Positions 1 through 5,764 of a DNA stretch of 5,764 nt are shown one piece after another. Below the pieces are notes generated by a model. That model saw only the letters and a program-made list of their open reading frames with translations. It was not told where the DNA came from and made no database searches. Numbering within the stretch: the first letter of the stretch is position 1; every line of letters begins with the position of its first letter. Where the stretch lies: assembly GCA_030667725.1 (NCBI GenBank), contig DAOUVH010000082.1, forward strand, positions 1 through 5,764, written 5' to 3'. The position numbers were made by a program, and so were the translations under genes. This DNA is from Candidatus Cloacimonadota bacterium (GTDB lineage: Bacteria; Cloacimonadota; Cloacimonadia; Cloacimonadales; TCS61).

Positions 1-70
1 CAAAAAATCTTTTGTTATCTCCTCTTCCTATAAGATAACCACTCACCAAAAACAGATGCAAAGAAAACCC

Positions 71-93
71 TTCCCAAGAAAAACTTGGGAACG
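71..93. repeat. Palindromic repeat copy A, downstream of the peroxidase gene; possible terminator
   Basis: TTCCCAAG (71-78) pairs with CTTGGGAA (84-91) around a 5-nt A loop, a perfect 8-bp stem starting 8 nt after the peroxidase stop codon (100-102). Read on the minus strand, the stem is followed by GGG and then TTTTCTTT, so it may act as a modest terminator for the peroxidase message. It is nearly the same sequence as copy B at 680-702, which favours a dispersed repeat family over a one-off terminator. Confidence 0.65.
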
Positions 94-99
94 AGCAAC

Positions 100-654
100 T
101 TACAATGCTTTTTCAATTGCCTGGATAATTTTATCACTCTCCGGTTTATCTTTGGAGCCAAAGCGATTGATGATCTTCCCTTCTTTTGAGATCAGGAATT
201 TATTGAAATTCCAACTGATCTTGCCACTAAATTCGGGATTTGTGGTTTTGGATGTAAGATATTGATAAAGCGGATGCATATCTTTTCCTTTAACAGAAAT
301 CTTACTGAACATAGGGAATGTTACGCCATAATTGATTTGGCAAAAACTGGCGATTTCTTTATCAGTGCCGGGTTCCTGTTTTAAAAAGTTATTAGCGGGA
401 AATCCTAATATCACCAAACCCTGATTTTTGTAGGTTTCATAAAGTTTTTCCAGACCTTCATACTGATAAGTAAAGCCACATTTACTTGCTGTATTCACGA
501 TCAGCAGAACTTTTCCTACGTATTCACTGAGTTTAAGAGTATCACCCTGTATATTGACCATTTTAAAATCATAAATGTTGTTCATATTTTGCTCCTCTGC
601 CTGGATGGTTGTCATTACAACCAGCAGGATCATTATCATTATTATTCTCTTCAT
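100..654 (-). CDS. Exported glutathione peroxidase-family thiol peroxidase
   Basis: This 184-residue protein reduces hydroperoxides with a cysteine thiol. Residues 1-19 look like a signal peptide: MKR, a long hydrophobic run, then cleavage after IQA before Glu20-Glu21. The mature part is about 165 residues, the usual size of cytosolic GPx. The catalytic tetrad is complete: Cys59 in NTASKCGFT, Gln93 in FLKQEPG, and Trp148-Asn149 in WNFNKF. Cys105 in [15 protein letters not shown] sits where 2-Cys, thioredoxin-dependent GPx proteins have their resolving Cys. The usual Cys of FPCNQF is Ala (FPANNF, 85-90). A Cys rather than selenocysteine protein that probably uses thioredoxin-like donors is inferred from these positions. 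The ATG has a good ribosome site. A second ATG at 583-585 (Met24) also has one and would give a signal-less 161-residue form. The gene lies 88 nt after the permease gene and between two matching palindromic repeats, so it may be its own unit. No functional link to the importer is evident. Confidence 0.93.
   Translation of the reverse strand: MKRIIMIMILLVVMTTIQAEEQNMNNIYDFKMVNIQGDTLKLSEYVGKVLLIVNTASKCGFTYQYEGLEKLYETYKNQGLVILGFPANNFLKQEPGTDKEIASFCQINYGVTFPMFSKISVKGKDMHPLYQYLTSKTTNPEFSGKISWNFNKFLISKEGKIINRFGSKDKPESDKIIQAIEKAL
592..598 (-). promoter_or_regulatory. Internal Shine-Dalgarno before Met24 of the peroxidase gene
   Basis: AGAGGAG on the minus strand lies 6 nt before an in-frame ATG (583-585). 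It is built from the Ala-Glu-Glu codons at the predicted signal cleavage site. A start there gives MNNIYDF..., the usual N-terminus of cytosolic GPx. Whether it is used cannot be told from sequence, and the GAG-GAG codons may be coincidence. Confidence 0.4.
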
Positions 655-661
655 TTTATTT

Positions 662-668
662 CTCCTTT
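662..668 (-). promoter_or_regulatory. Shine-Dalgarno of the full-length (exported) peroxidase
   Basis: AAAGGAG on the minus strand lies 7 nt before the ATG at 652-654. This supports the long start that includes the signal peptide. Confidence 0.7.
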
Positions 669-678
669 CAAATAAACA

Positions 679-702
679 GTTCCCAAGAAGAATTTGGGAA
701 CG
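679..702. repeat. Palindromic repeat copy B, between permease and peroxidase genes
   Basis: GTTCCCAA (679-686) pairs with TTGGGAAC (694-701) across a 7-nt loop, giving an 8-bp perfect stem. Bases 680-702 match 71-93 at 21 of 23 positions in the same orientation. On the minus strand the stem is followed by TGTTTATTTG, a weak T-rich stretch, so it could be a poor terminator for the transporter operon. The stem ends 10 nt upstream of the peroxidase Shine-Dalgarno (662-668). Confidence 0.75.
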
Positions 703-742
703 GAAAACTGTATTTCAATTTCAACAAAATAATTATTGAATC

Positions 743-1681
743 TTACCTATTCGTTTTGTAGTGTTTTCCCAGTCCTGCCGGTGGACGTGAACGGATCATT
801 GCTCCTGCCAGAACAAGAATTGTCAGGATGTAAGGGATCATTTGAATTATTTCGTTAGGAACATTAAGATTAAGAGCTTGCATTCTCATTTGAAGCGCAT
901 CGGTATAGGCAAATAGATAGCTGGCTCCAAATGCACCCAATGGATTCCACCCTCCAAAAATATTTGCTGCCAATGCCATGTAGCCTCTACCGGCAGACAT
1001 ATTCATACTGAACCAATTCAATTGCCCTAGAGAAAGATATGCACCTCCAAGTCCACAAAGCACTCCACTAAATATCAAACTTGTATATTGAATTTTTCTT
1101 ATTTTAATTCCCAGGGTATCAGCAGCTTTTTGATGTTCACCTACAACTCTCAATCTGAGCCCGAAAGGAGTTTTAAATAATATTATCCAAGAGAAAATTA
1201 CAACAATGAACATCAAATACACCAATATATTATGCGAACCGAAAAGTTTCCCCAGTATGGGAATGGAAGACAGGACAGGAATTGTGATCTCGTTTAACCC
1301 CGTTACATTTACGGAAGTTCCTCTAGATCCCCAGAGTATCTGCATTAGCCAGGTAGTTATTCCCAACATGAGAATATTTAAACCAACTCCGGCGACTACA
1401 TGATTTGCTTCAAACTTGATGGTGAACAGGGCAAAAATGAAGCCGATCAATGCTCCTGCCATAATAGCAAATAATATGCCGATATATGGATTACCAGTAA
1501 GATATGATCCCAGTACGCCGGCAAAAGCACCGGTAAGGAGCATGCCTTCTAAACCTAAATTTATAATTCCTGCTCTTTCAGAAAATACACCACCGATCGC
1601 TGCAAATACTAATGGAACCGAAATTCTCACAGCTGCAGAAAATGTATTGATATTGAATATAACTTCTAATATCTCCTGCAT
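743..1681 (-). CDS. ABC transporter permease, YufQ/NupC-type (BPD_transp_2)
   Basis: This 312-residue inner-membrane protein is the second half of the channel. Landmarks are INLGLEGMLLTGAF (40-53), NHVVAGVGLNIL (93-104), coupling-loop GEHQKAADTLGI (181-192), AGRGYMALAANIFGGWNP (230-247) and a last hydrophobic span near 278-296 ending in a basic tail. Two unequal permeases, with GGEGQ in the longer and GLEGM in the shorter, are the signature of the BMP-linked nucleoside importers. The gene starts 3 nt after the preceding stop, with AAGGA (1690-1694) 8 nt before the ATG and inside the end of the upstream gene. It is the last transporter gene; 88 nt with a palindromic repeat separate it from the peroxidase gene. 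No truncation or unusual feature is seen. Confidence 0.93.
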   Translation of the reverse strand: MQEILEVIFNINTFSAAVRISVPLVFAAIGGVFSERAGIINLGLEGMLLTGAFAGVLGSYLTGNPYIGILFAIMAGALIGFIFALFTIKFEANHVVAGVGLNILMLGITTWLMQILWGSRGTSVNVTGLNEITIPVLSSIPILGKLFGSHNILVYLMFIVVIFSWIILFKTPFGLRLRVVGEHQKAADTLGIKIRKIQYTSLIFSGVLCGLGGAYLSLGQLNWFSMNMSAGRGYMALAANIFGGWNPLGAFGASYLFAYTDALQMRMQALNLNVPNEIIQMIPYILTILVLAGAMIRSRPPAGLGKHYKTNR

Positions 1682-1684
1682 ATT

Positions 1685-2710
1685 CTATTTCCTTAAGAGT
1701 TTTTTTATTAATATTGGTGCAGCTACAAAAAGAATAACCAGACCTTGAATTACAACCATGAGATCCATGGGGATCTTGGCAAAAAGCTGCATTGTTATCC
1801 CACCGGTTTGTAAAGCTCCGAAGAGAATAGCGGCAAAAAACACGCCCCATGGTTTATTCTTGCCCAACACTGCAACAGCAATTCCTGTGAATCCGTACCC
1901 TGGCGAGAAGTTTGTAATAAATCTGTGCAAAACACCCATAACAATTGTAGAACCGGCCAGTCCGGCTACAAATCCGCTTATCATCATAGAAAACACCATC
2001 ATCTTATTGGAATTAATTCCTGCATATTCAGCAGCAGAGCGATTTTCTCCAACGGTTTGAATTTCGTAACCTAATTTTGTGCGTTTGAAAAATATATCTA
2101 TGATAATAATAACAAAAACAGCAATAAAAATAGCCCAGGTCAATCTGGAATACTCGATCAATTCCGGTAATCTGGCAGATTCAGGAATTAAAACGGTTTG
2201 TGGTATCGGACCTTCTTCTTTGAAGTATTTTAGTAGCAGGTAACTAGTAGTTAGAATCCCGATATAGTTCATCATAATTGTAGTTACAACTTCATGAGCA
2301 CCAGTTTTAGCTTTAAGATATCCCGGCAAAAAGCCCCATGCACTTCCTGTAAACCCTCCCATTATCAGTGCAAGGGGTATTAAAATATAACCGGGAAGAA
2401 ATCCCAGATAAATAGCCGTAATTGCAGTTGCAAAAGCGCCAAGATACATTTGACCTTCACCGCCAATATTGAATAATCCGGATTTGAAACCAATAGCAAC
2501 AGCTAATCCTGTGAAAATTAACGGAATTGTATTCATCAAGGTCTGTGTAAGATTAAAGACACTTCCAAATGCTCCATCAAATAAGGCGGTATAAGCCTTT
2601 ATTACGCTGAATCCGGAAAGTTGTATCAGAACGGCACCGACTAAAAATGCTAATAATATTGCGGCAAGGGAATAGATTGCATCTTCGTACTTTTTTAATA
2701 TTTTAATCAT
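1685..2710 (-). CDS. ABC transporter permease, YufP/NupB-type (BPD_transp_2)
   Basis: This 341-residue inner-membrane protein is one half of the translocation channel. A short cytoplasmic N-terminus leads into a first membrane span at about 13-31. Further hydrophobic segments lie near 61-78, 88-128, 144-160, 191-208, 238-260, 271-305 and 315-335, roughly 8-10 spans in all. Family landmarks are FNIGGEGQMYLGAF (80-93), HEVVTTIMMNYI (139-150), the cytoplasmic coupling-loop motif GENRSAAEYAGI (221-232), GYGFTGIAVAVLGKNKP (271-287) and GALQTGG (298-304). The ATG lies in the overlap ATGATTAA, shared with the ATPase stop. No good Shine-Dalgarno precedes it (only a GGAAA about 12-15 nt away), so translation is probably coupled to that of the ATPase. 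It should pair with the shorter permease encoded next. Length and motif order are normal. The substrate is inferred from the BMP-type receptor; sugar permeases of the same superfamily are the main alternative. Confidence 0.93.
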   Translation of the reverse strand: MIKILKKYEDAIYSLAAILLAFLVGAVLIQLSGFSVIKAYTALFDGAFGSVFNLTQTLMNTIPLIFTGLAVAIGFKSGLFNIGGEGQMYLGAFATAITAIYLGFLPGYILIPLALIMGGFTGSAWGFLPGYLKAKTGAHEVVTTIMMNYIGILTTSYLLLKYFKEEGPIPQTVLIPESARLPELIEYSRLTWAIFIAVFVIIIIDIFFKRTKLGYEIQTVGENRSAAEYAGINSNKMMVFSMMISGFVAGLAGSTIVMGVLHRFITNFSPGYGFTGIAVAVLGKNKPWGVFFAAILFGALQTGGITMQLFAKIPMDLMVVIQGLVILFVAAPILIKKLLRK

Positions 2711-4241
2711 TTTGTATGCTATTTCCAGTTTCCAATTTCTCTTCAGCAGAAACGTTTTTCCCTGCCATTAGCAGACCCAGTTCTTCTTTAGTATAATTAT
2801 TTTTTTTAGAGACAATTTCTCCTTCATATATTACCAATATTTTATCGGCGAGGGAGAGAAGTTCTTCCAATTCAGCTGATATCAGTAGAATTGCTTTATT
2901 TTGTTTTCGCATTTTTAAAATATTATTATGAATAAATTCTATTGCACCCACATCTACTCCACGTGTAGGTTGAGCTGCTAGTATAAATTTAGGATCAGTG
3001 GAAAGTTCCCGACCTATCACCAGTTTTTGCTGATTACCACCCGAAAGATTATCAACCGTATCATTCAGTGATTGGCAGCGTACATCAAATTTTTCCACTA
3101 CTTTCTTACAGTATTCGTTAATATCATTTTTCTGCAGAAATCCATTTTTTGTGAAACTATCCTGATTACCAAGAATTATATTCTTAGCCAGATCATAAGA
3201 GGGGACTAAACCTCTTTTTAAGCGATCTGAAGGTATATGGGATAATCCTCTCTTTCGTCTAATGCCGGTAGACGCATGAGTAATATCTACATCATCCAGA
3301 ATTATCTTTCCGCTTGTTACTTTTCGTAATCCGGCAATACACTCTTCTAACTCCAACTGACCATTGCCAGACACTCCGGCAATACCTACGATCTCGCCTT
3401 TACGGATAGTAATATCAATATTCTTCAATAATTGATTGCCATGTTTTCTGCTCAGAGAAAGATTCTTTACTTCAAGGACATTATCCCCGACATTACCTTT
3501 TTCTTTATTCACATTTAATAGAACTTCACGACCGACCATCATTCTTGCCAGTTCTTTTGGATTGGTATCACAAGTATTAACTGTACCGATTACTTTTCCT
3601 TTCCGCAAGACAGTCACCCGGTCAGAGATTTTCATTGTTTCTTCAAGTTTATGTGTTATGAAAATAATGGTTTTCCCACTTGCTTTCAGTTCCCTTAGAG
3701 TAGTGAAGAGATTATTAACTTCCTGAGGAGTTAAAACAGCGGTTGGCTCGTCAAAGATCAATATCTCTGCTTTCCGATAAAGAACTTTCAGGATCTCTAC
3801 CCGTTGCTGTTCACCAACCGATATGTTCTCAATTTTATCATCTGTTTTTACGGTAAGATGATAGTTATCGGAAATTTGTTTAACTTGTTCTCTGGCTTTT
3901 TTCATATCAACTAAGCCGTTCTTTAAAGGTTCTTCGCCGACAATAATATTTTCTGTAGTTGTAAGTCTATCAATCAACATGAAATGCTGATGGATCATCC
4001 CTAATCCAAGTTCTATAGCTTTGTGGGGATTATCTATCTTACAGAGTTTACCTCTTAGGAATATTTCGCCTTCTTCGGGATTGTAAAGTCCGAATAGGTT
4101 ATTCACCAGGGTTGTTTTCCCGGCACCATTTTCGCCAAGTAGACAATGGATCTCGCCTTTATTAATAGTCAGATCAATTTTATCATTGGCAATAAAATCA
4201 CCGAATTTTTTTGTTATTCCTTTAAATTCTATAATATTCAA
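2703..4241 (-). CDS. ABC transporter ATP-binding protein with two fused NBDs (YufO/NupA-type nucleoside or simple-sugar importer)
   Basis: This 512-residue cytoplasmic ATPase drives the importer. NBD1 is complete: Walker A GENGAGKTT (36-44), Q-loop Gln85, signature SVGEQ (141-145), Walker B ILIFDEPTA (160-168) and H-loop His197. NBD2 has a proper signature LSGGNQQK (399-406), but its Walker A is GVSGNGQ (289-295, Gln for Lys), its Walker B region reads LAAQPT (421-426, no catalytic Glu) and the H-loop position has SAE instead of TH. This pattern is usual in the RbsA/XylG/YufO class and leaves one canonical and one degenerate ATP site. The start codon is TTG (4239-4241). No in-frame ATG lies nearby, and beginning here puts the FxxITKKFG block where relatives have it. 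There is no Shine-Dalgarno in the A/T-rich 20 nt before it, so initiation is probably weak. The 3' end overlaps the next gene by 8 nt. The family is certain; the ligand is inferred from the neighbouring binding protein. Confidence 0.95.
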   Translation of the reverse strand: MNIIEFKGITKKFGDFIANDKIDLTINKGEIHCLLGENGAGKTTLVNNLFGLYNPEEGEIFLRGKLCKIDNPHKAIELGLGMIHQHFMLIDRLTTTENIIVGEEPLKNGLVDMKKAREQVKQISDNYHLTVKTDDKIENISVGEQQRVEILKVLYRKAEILIFDEPTAVLTPQEVNNLFTTLRELKASGKTIIFITHKLEETMKISDRVTVLRKGKVIGTVNTCDTNPKELARMMVGREVLLNVNKEKGNVGDNVLEVKNLSLSRKHGNQLLKNIDITIRKGEIVGIAGVSGNGQLELEECIAGLRKVTSGKIILDDVDITHASTGIRRKRGLSHIPSDRLKRGLVPSYDLAKNIILGNQDSFTKNGFLQKNDINEYCKKVVEKFDVRCQSLNDTVDNLSGGNQQKLVIGRELSTDPKFILAAQPTRGVDVGAIEFIHNNILKMRKQNKAILLISAELEELLSLADKILVIYEGEIVSKKNNYTKEELGLLMAGKNVSAEEKLETGNSIQND

Positions 4242-4255
4242 ATCAGAACTTTTTA

Positions 4256-4291
4256 AAATAATAAAAAGGGAACGATTTTATAATCGTTCCC
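4256..4291 (-). terminator. Rho-independent terminator/attenuator between binding protein and ABC ATPase
   Basis: Read on the minus strand, GGGAACGATT (4282-4291) pairs perfectly with AATCGTTCCC (4268-4277) across a 4-nt ATAA loop, giving a 10-bp stem. It is followed at once by TTTTTATTATTTT. It starts 11 nt after the binding-protein stop codon (4303-4305). The plus strand has no T-run after the stem, so it acts in one direction. Because the ATPase and permease genes continue in the same direction with no visible new promoter, it is best read as a partial terminator that lowers transporter expression relative to the receptor. Confidence 0.85.
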
Positions 4292-4302
4292 AGTGTTTGA
4301 AA

Positions 4303-5283
4303 CTATTTAACTTCTTCTATTGTGGCTGGAATCTCAATTTCGCCAGCGATGATTTTCTTCTTAACAATTTCTAATTCAGAAATCACATCTTCAGGTAAAA
4401 TATTTACAGAATATCCCAAAGCATCTTCTTTGATACCAAGTGAATAAATTTTACCTTCAAATTTACCATCGATTACATCTTTAATAGCTATGCATACTGT
4501 ATTGTCAACACGCTTCATACCATTCGTAAGCACATTTTCAGGAGCAAGATAACCTTGATCTGAATCTGCACCAATTGAATAGAAATTCTTTTCTTTTGAA
4601 GCATTGATCACGCCTAAACCAGATCTACCGGCAGCACCCCATACAATATCTGCTCCCTGCTCGTACATAGAGAGAGTGAGTTCTTTACCTTTAGCAGGAT
4701 CTGCCCAATGGTTTACATAAGTATGAATGGCTTTTACGCCATTATCAGCATAATTTACACCAGTCATAAAGCCAGCAATGTTAGCATCAATCAGAGGTAT
4801 TTTCATTCCACCAACAACACCAACAATCTTATCTTCATTAATTCTTACATCATCTGTTTTGACCGTCATAAGAGCAGAAGCATAACCAACCATAAAGCCG
4901 CGTTCTTGTTCTTTAAAAACATAAGAAGCAACGTTAGGGTTCATTACTACCATGTCGATAATTGCAAAATTCTGTTTTGGAAATCTTTCAGAAATTTTAG
5001 TTAGTGCATCAGCTTGGTCAAAACCGATAGAGATGATGAGATCATATTTCTTAGAATTAGCAAATTGAGCCAGATATGTCTCATATTCTGTAATAGCAGA
5101 AGGTTCAGCAAAATCATATTCTATAGCGTACTGCTCTTTTGCCATCTTCATTCCTTCCATTGCAGCGTCATTAAATGATTTGTCGCCCAACCCGCCTGTG
5201 GCAAATACAATAGCTACATTAGCTTCTGCAAAAGCACACACGGCTAAAACCAAAATCAACATTGTTACAAATACTTTTTTCAT
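4303..5283 (-). CDS. BMP/PnrA-family periplasmic substrate-binding protein (probable nucleoside importer)
   Basis: This 326-residue protein is the solute receptor of the ABC importer encoded just downstream. Residues 1-19 form a signal peptide: Lys-Lys, a hydrophobic core, then AFA before Glu20, a good signal peptidase I site. Cys16 follows LAV, a poor lipobox since Gly, Ala or Ser is usual before the Cys, so a soluble periplasmic protein is more likely than a lipoprotein. BMP-family (PF02608) blocks run in order: GLGDKSFND (31-39), ISIGFDQ (84-90), FAIID (106-110), FKEQERGFMVGYASAL (123-138), VGVVGGMKIPLI (154-165), ADIVWGAAGRSGLGV (211-225), IGADSDQ (237-243) and LTNGMKRVD (252-260). The length is normal for the family. 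Characterised relatives (Treponema PnrA/TmpC) bind purine nucleosides; that this one does too is inference. The ATG has a strong ribosome site. A terminator-like hairpin follows the stop and should favour high expression of this gene over the transporter genes. Confidence 0.95.
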   Translation of the reverse strand: MKKVFVTMLILVLAVCAFAEANVAIVFATGGLGDKSFNDAAMEGMKMAKEQYAIEYDFAEPSAITEYETYLAQFANSKKYDLIISIGFDQADALTKISERFPKQNFAIIDMVVMNPNVASYVFKEQERGFMVGYASALMTVKTDDVRINEDKIVGVVGGMKIPLIDANIAGFMTGVNYADNGVKAIHTYVNHWADPAKGKELTLSMYEQGADIVWGAAGRSGLGVINASKEKNFYSIGADSDQGYLAPENVLTNGMKRVDNTVCIAIKDVIDGKFEGKIYSLGIKEDALGYSVNILPEDVISELEIVKKKIIAGEIEIPATIEEVK

Positions 5284-5286
5284 ACG

Positions 5287-5294
5287 TCCTCCCT
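5287..5294 (-). promoter_or_regulatory. Strong Shine-Dalgarno of the binding-protein gene
   Basis: On the minus strand AGGGAGGA lies 3 nt before the ATG at 5281-5283, counting from the end of the run (GGAGG is 4 nt away). It directly follows the TAA of the upstream dehydrogenase (5295-5297), so a ribosome ending there is already at the next initiation site. This supports the chosen start and a shared message. Confidence 0.75.
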
Positions 5295-5764
5295 TTATTT
5301 GGTTAACTTCAATAATGCCTTTAAAGCTCCTTTAGAAAAGGCTGTTTTAAAAGCAATTTCCCAATCATCTATTAAAAAAGTTTTGTCAATTAATTTTGTC
5401 AAATCTATTTTGCTCTCTCGCATAAATTGCAGAGCTGGAGCAAAATGACCACAGCGGGAACCTATCAGCCTTATCTCTTTTCTAACCCAGAGAGATGGAT
5501 TAAATTTTATTTGTCCAGCATAAGTGCTTTTCAATACGATCGTTCCTTTTGGTCTAACGATATTGCTCGCATATAAGAGGGCAGCGTCATTACCGGTACA
5601 TTCAATAATGATATCAAAAGAGTTTTCCAGATCATCAGATTCATTCAAGATCATAGTTTTGCAATAATCTTGAGCCAGCTCCAATTTTTTTTTATGTTTT
5701 CCGATCATAGTAAGGTCGCAGAAAGTTGTTGAGATTACTCTTGCGATCAATTGCCCTAACTTAC
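5295..5764 (-). CDS. Medium-chain (Zn-alcohol-dehydrogenase-like) dehydrogenase, C-terminal part, cut by window edge
   Basis: About 155 C-terminal residues are visible; the reading frame stays open to the right edge, so the true start lies outside. A TTG at 5748-5750 is probably an internal Leu codon, not a start, because the in-frame residues before it (KLGQ) read as the end of a Rossmann GxGxxG loop. After that come a beta-alpha unit ending in a basic IGKHKKK stretch, a hydrophobic strand with DIIIECTG, a PKGTIVLKST strand, then GSRCGHFAPAL and a C-terminal FSKGALKALLKL segment. This matches the NAD(P)-binding half and tail of MDR proteins of about 310-340 residues. The missing N-terminal half would hold any zinc ligands. 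Gly-Lys rather than an acidic residue at the end of the second strand hints at NADP(H), which is inference. The substrate cannot be assigned. The stop sits 11 nt before the binding-protein gene, so the two are probably cotranscribed. The family call is fairly sure; the exact function is unknown. Confidence 0.85.
   Translation of the reverse strand, partial: KLGQLIARVISTTFCDLTMIGKHKKKLELAQDYCKTMILNESDDLENSFDIIIECTGNDAALLYASNIVRPKGTIVLKSTYAGQIKFNPSLWVRKEIRLIGSRCGHFAPALQFMRESKIDLTKLIDKTFLIDDWEIAFKTAFSKGALKALLKLTK

Noticed and set aside
14..39. Inverted repeat GTTATCT/AGATAAC with a 12-nt loop
   Set aside because: Seven AT-rich pairs with a long loop and no adjacent T-tract are likely by chance. 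It might belong to a feature beyond the left edge, but nothing supports that.
56..265. Plus-strand open frame of 69 codons at the left end
   Set aside because: It runs antisense through the end of the peroxidase gene and across the palindromic repeat, with no ribosome site.
703..742. Possible sigma-70 promoter for the peroxidase gene (TTGAAA- and TTGTTG-like hexamers)
   Set aside because: No -35/-10 pair with acceptable spacing and a good -10 could be found; the stretch is simply AT-rich.
1578..1850. A 90-codon minus-strand open frame spanning the junction of the two permease genes
   Set aside because: It overlaps both well-supported permeases in another frame and has no family motif or own ribosome site.
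1416..2060. Plus-strand open frames of about 100-110 codons (1416-1748 and 1758-2060)
   Set aside because: They are antisense to the permease genes, rich in Pro/Ile/Ala as expected from mirrored membrane-protein codons, and lack recognisable domains.
3356..3410. Damaged second nucleotide-binding domain of the ATPase (missing Walker A Lys, and Walker B Glu further on)
   Set aside because: These changes are typical of the family with two fused NBDs and do not indicate a pseudogene; the frame is intact and the signature motif is kept.
5748..5750. TTG as a start codon for a short 151-residue dehydrogenase
   Set aside because: The open frame continues upstream to the window edge with GxGxxG-loop residues, so this is an internal Leu of a larger protein.

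Overview
The window is AT-rich bacterial DNA, with every supported gene on the minus strand, so transcription runs from the right edge to the left. In that order the genes are: the 3' part of a medium-chain (zinc-alcohol-dehydrogenase-like) dehydrogenase cut by the window edge; a BMP/PnrA-type periplasmic binding protein; a double-NBD ABC ATPase; two BPD_transp_2-type permeases; and an exported glutathione peroxidase homologue. Signal peptides and a soluble-looking binding protein without a good lipobox suggest a diderm. The AT-rich genome, with short palindromes carrying a GGGAAC/GTTCCC core between genes, is compatible with an anaerobic lineage such as Cloacimonadota or a neighbour, but that placement is a weak guess that no marker gene here can test.

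The centre (743-5283) is a complete, canonical nucleoside-type ABC importer of the BMP-YufOPQ/NupABC class. The binding protein should capture a ligand (purine nucleosides in characterised relatives) in the periplasm and pass it to the heterodimeric permease, powered by a fused two-domain ATPase. The three transporter genes are tightly packed: an 8-nt ATPase/permease overlap and a 3-nt gap between the permeases. The binding-protein gene is separated from them by a strong unidirectional terminator-like hairpin (4256-4291), after which the ATPase starts at a TTG with no visible Shine-Dalgarno sequence. This looks like a two-step device that makes much more binding protein than transporter. The dehydrogenase ends 11 nt before the binding-protein start, with its stop next to that gene's ribosome site, so the two are probably cotranscribed; no promoter is visible for the cluster and it probably lies beyond the right edge.

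The left part (about 70-743) holds the peroxidase gene between two nearly identical 23-bp palindromic repeats (71-93 and 680-702, 21 of 23 bases the same). It has a full catalytic tetrad, a signal peptide, and a second well-placed Shine-Dalgarno/ATG just after the predicted signal cleavage site, which could in principle give a cytosolic form. Positions 1-70 carry no recognisable gene.

Overall this is mostly ordinary metabolism and transport. I see no phage, insertion sequence, CRISPR, defence gene or RNA gene, and no convincing wholly new system. The points worth a second look are regulatory: the attenuator plus TTG start, the paired palindromes around the peroxidase gene, and its possible dual start.
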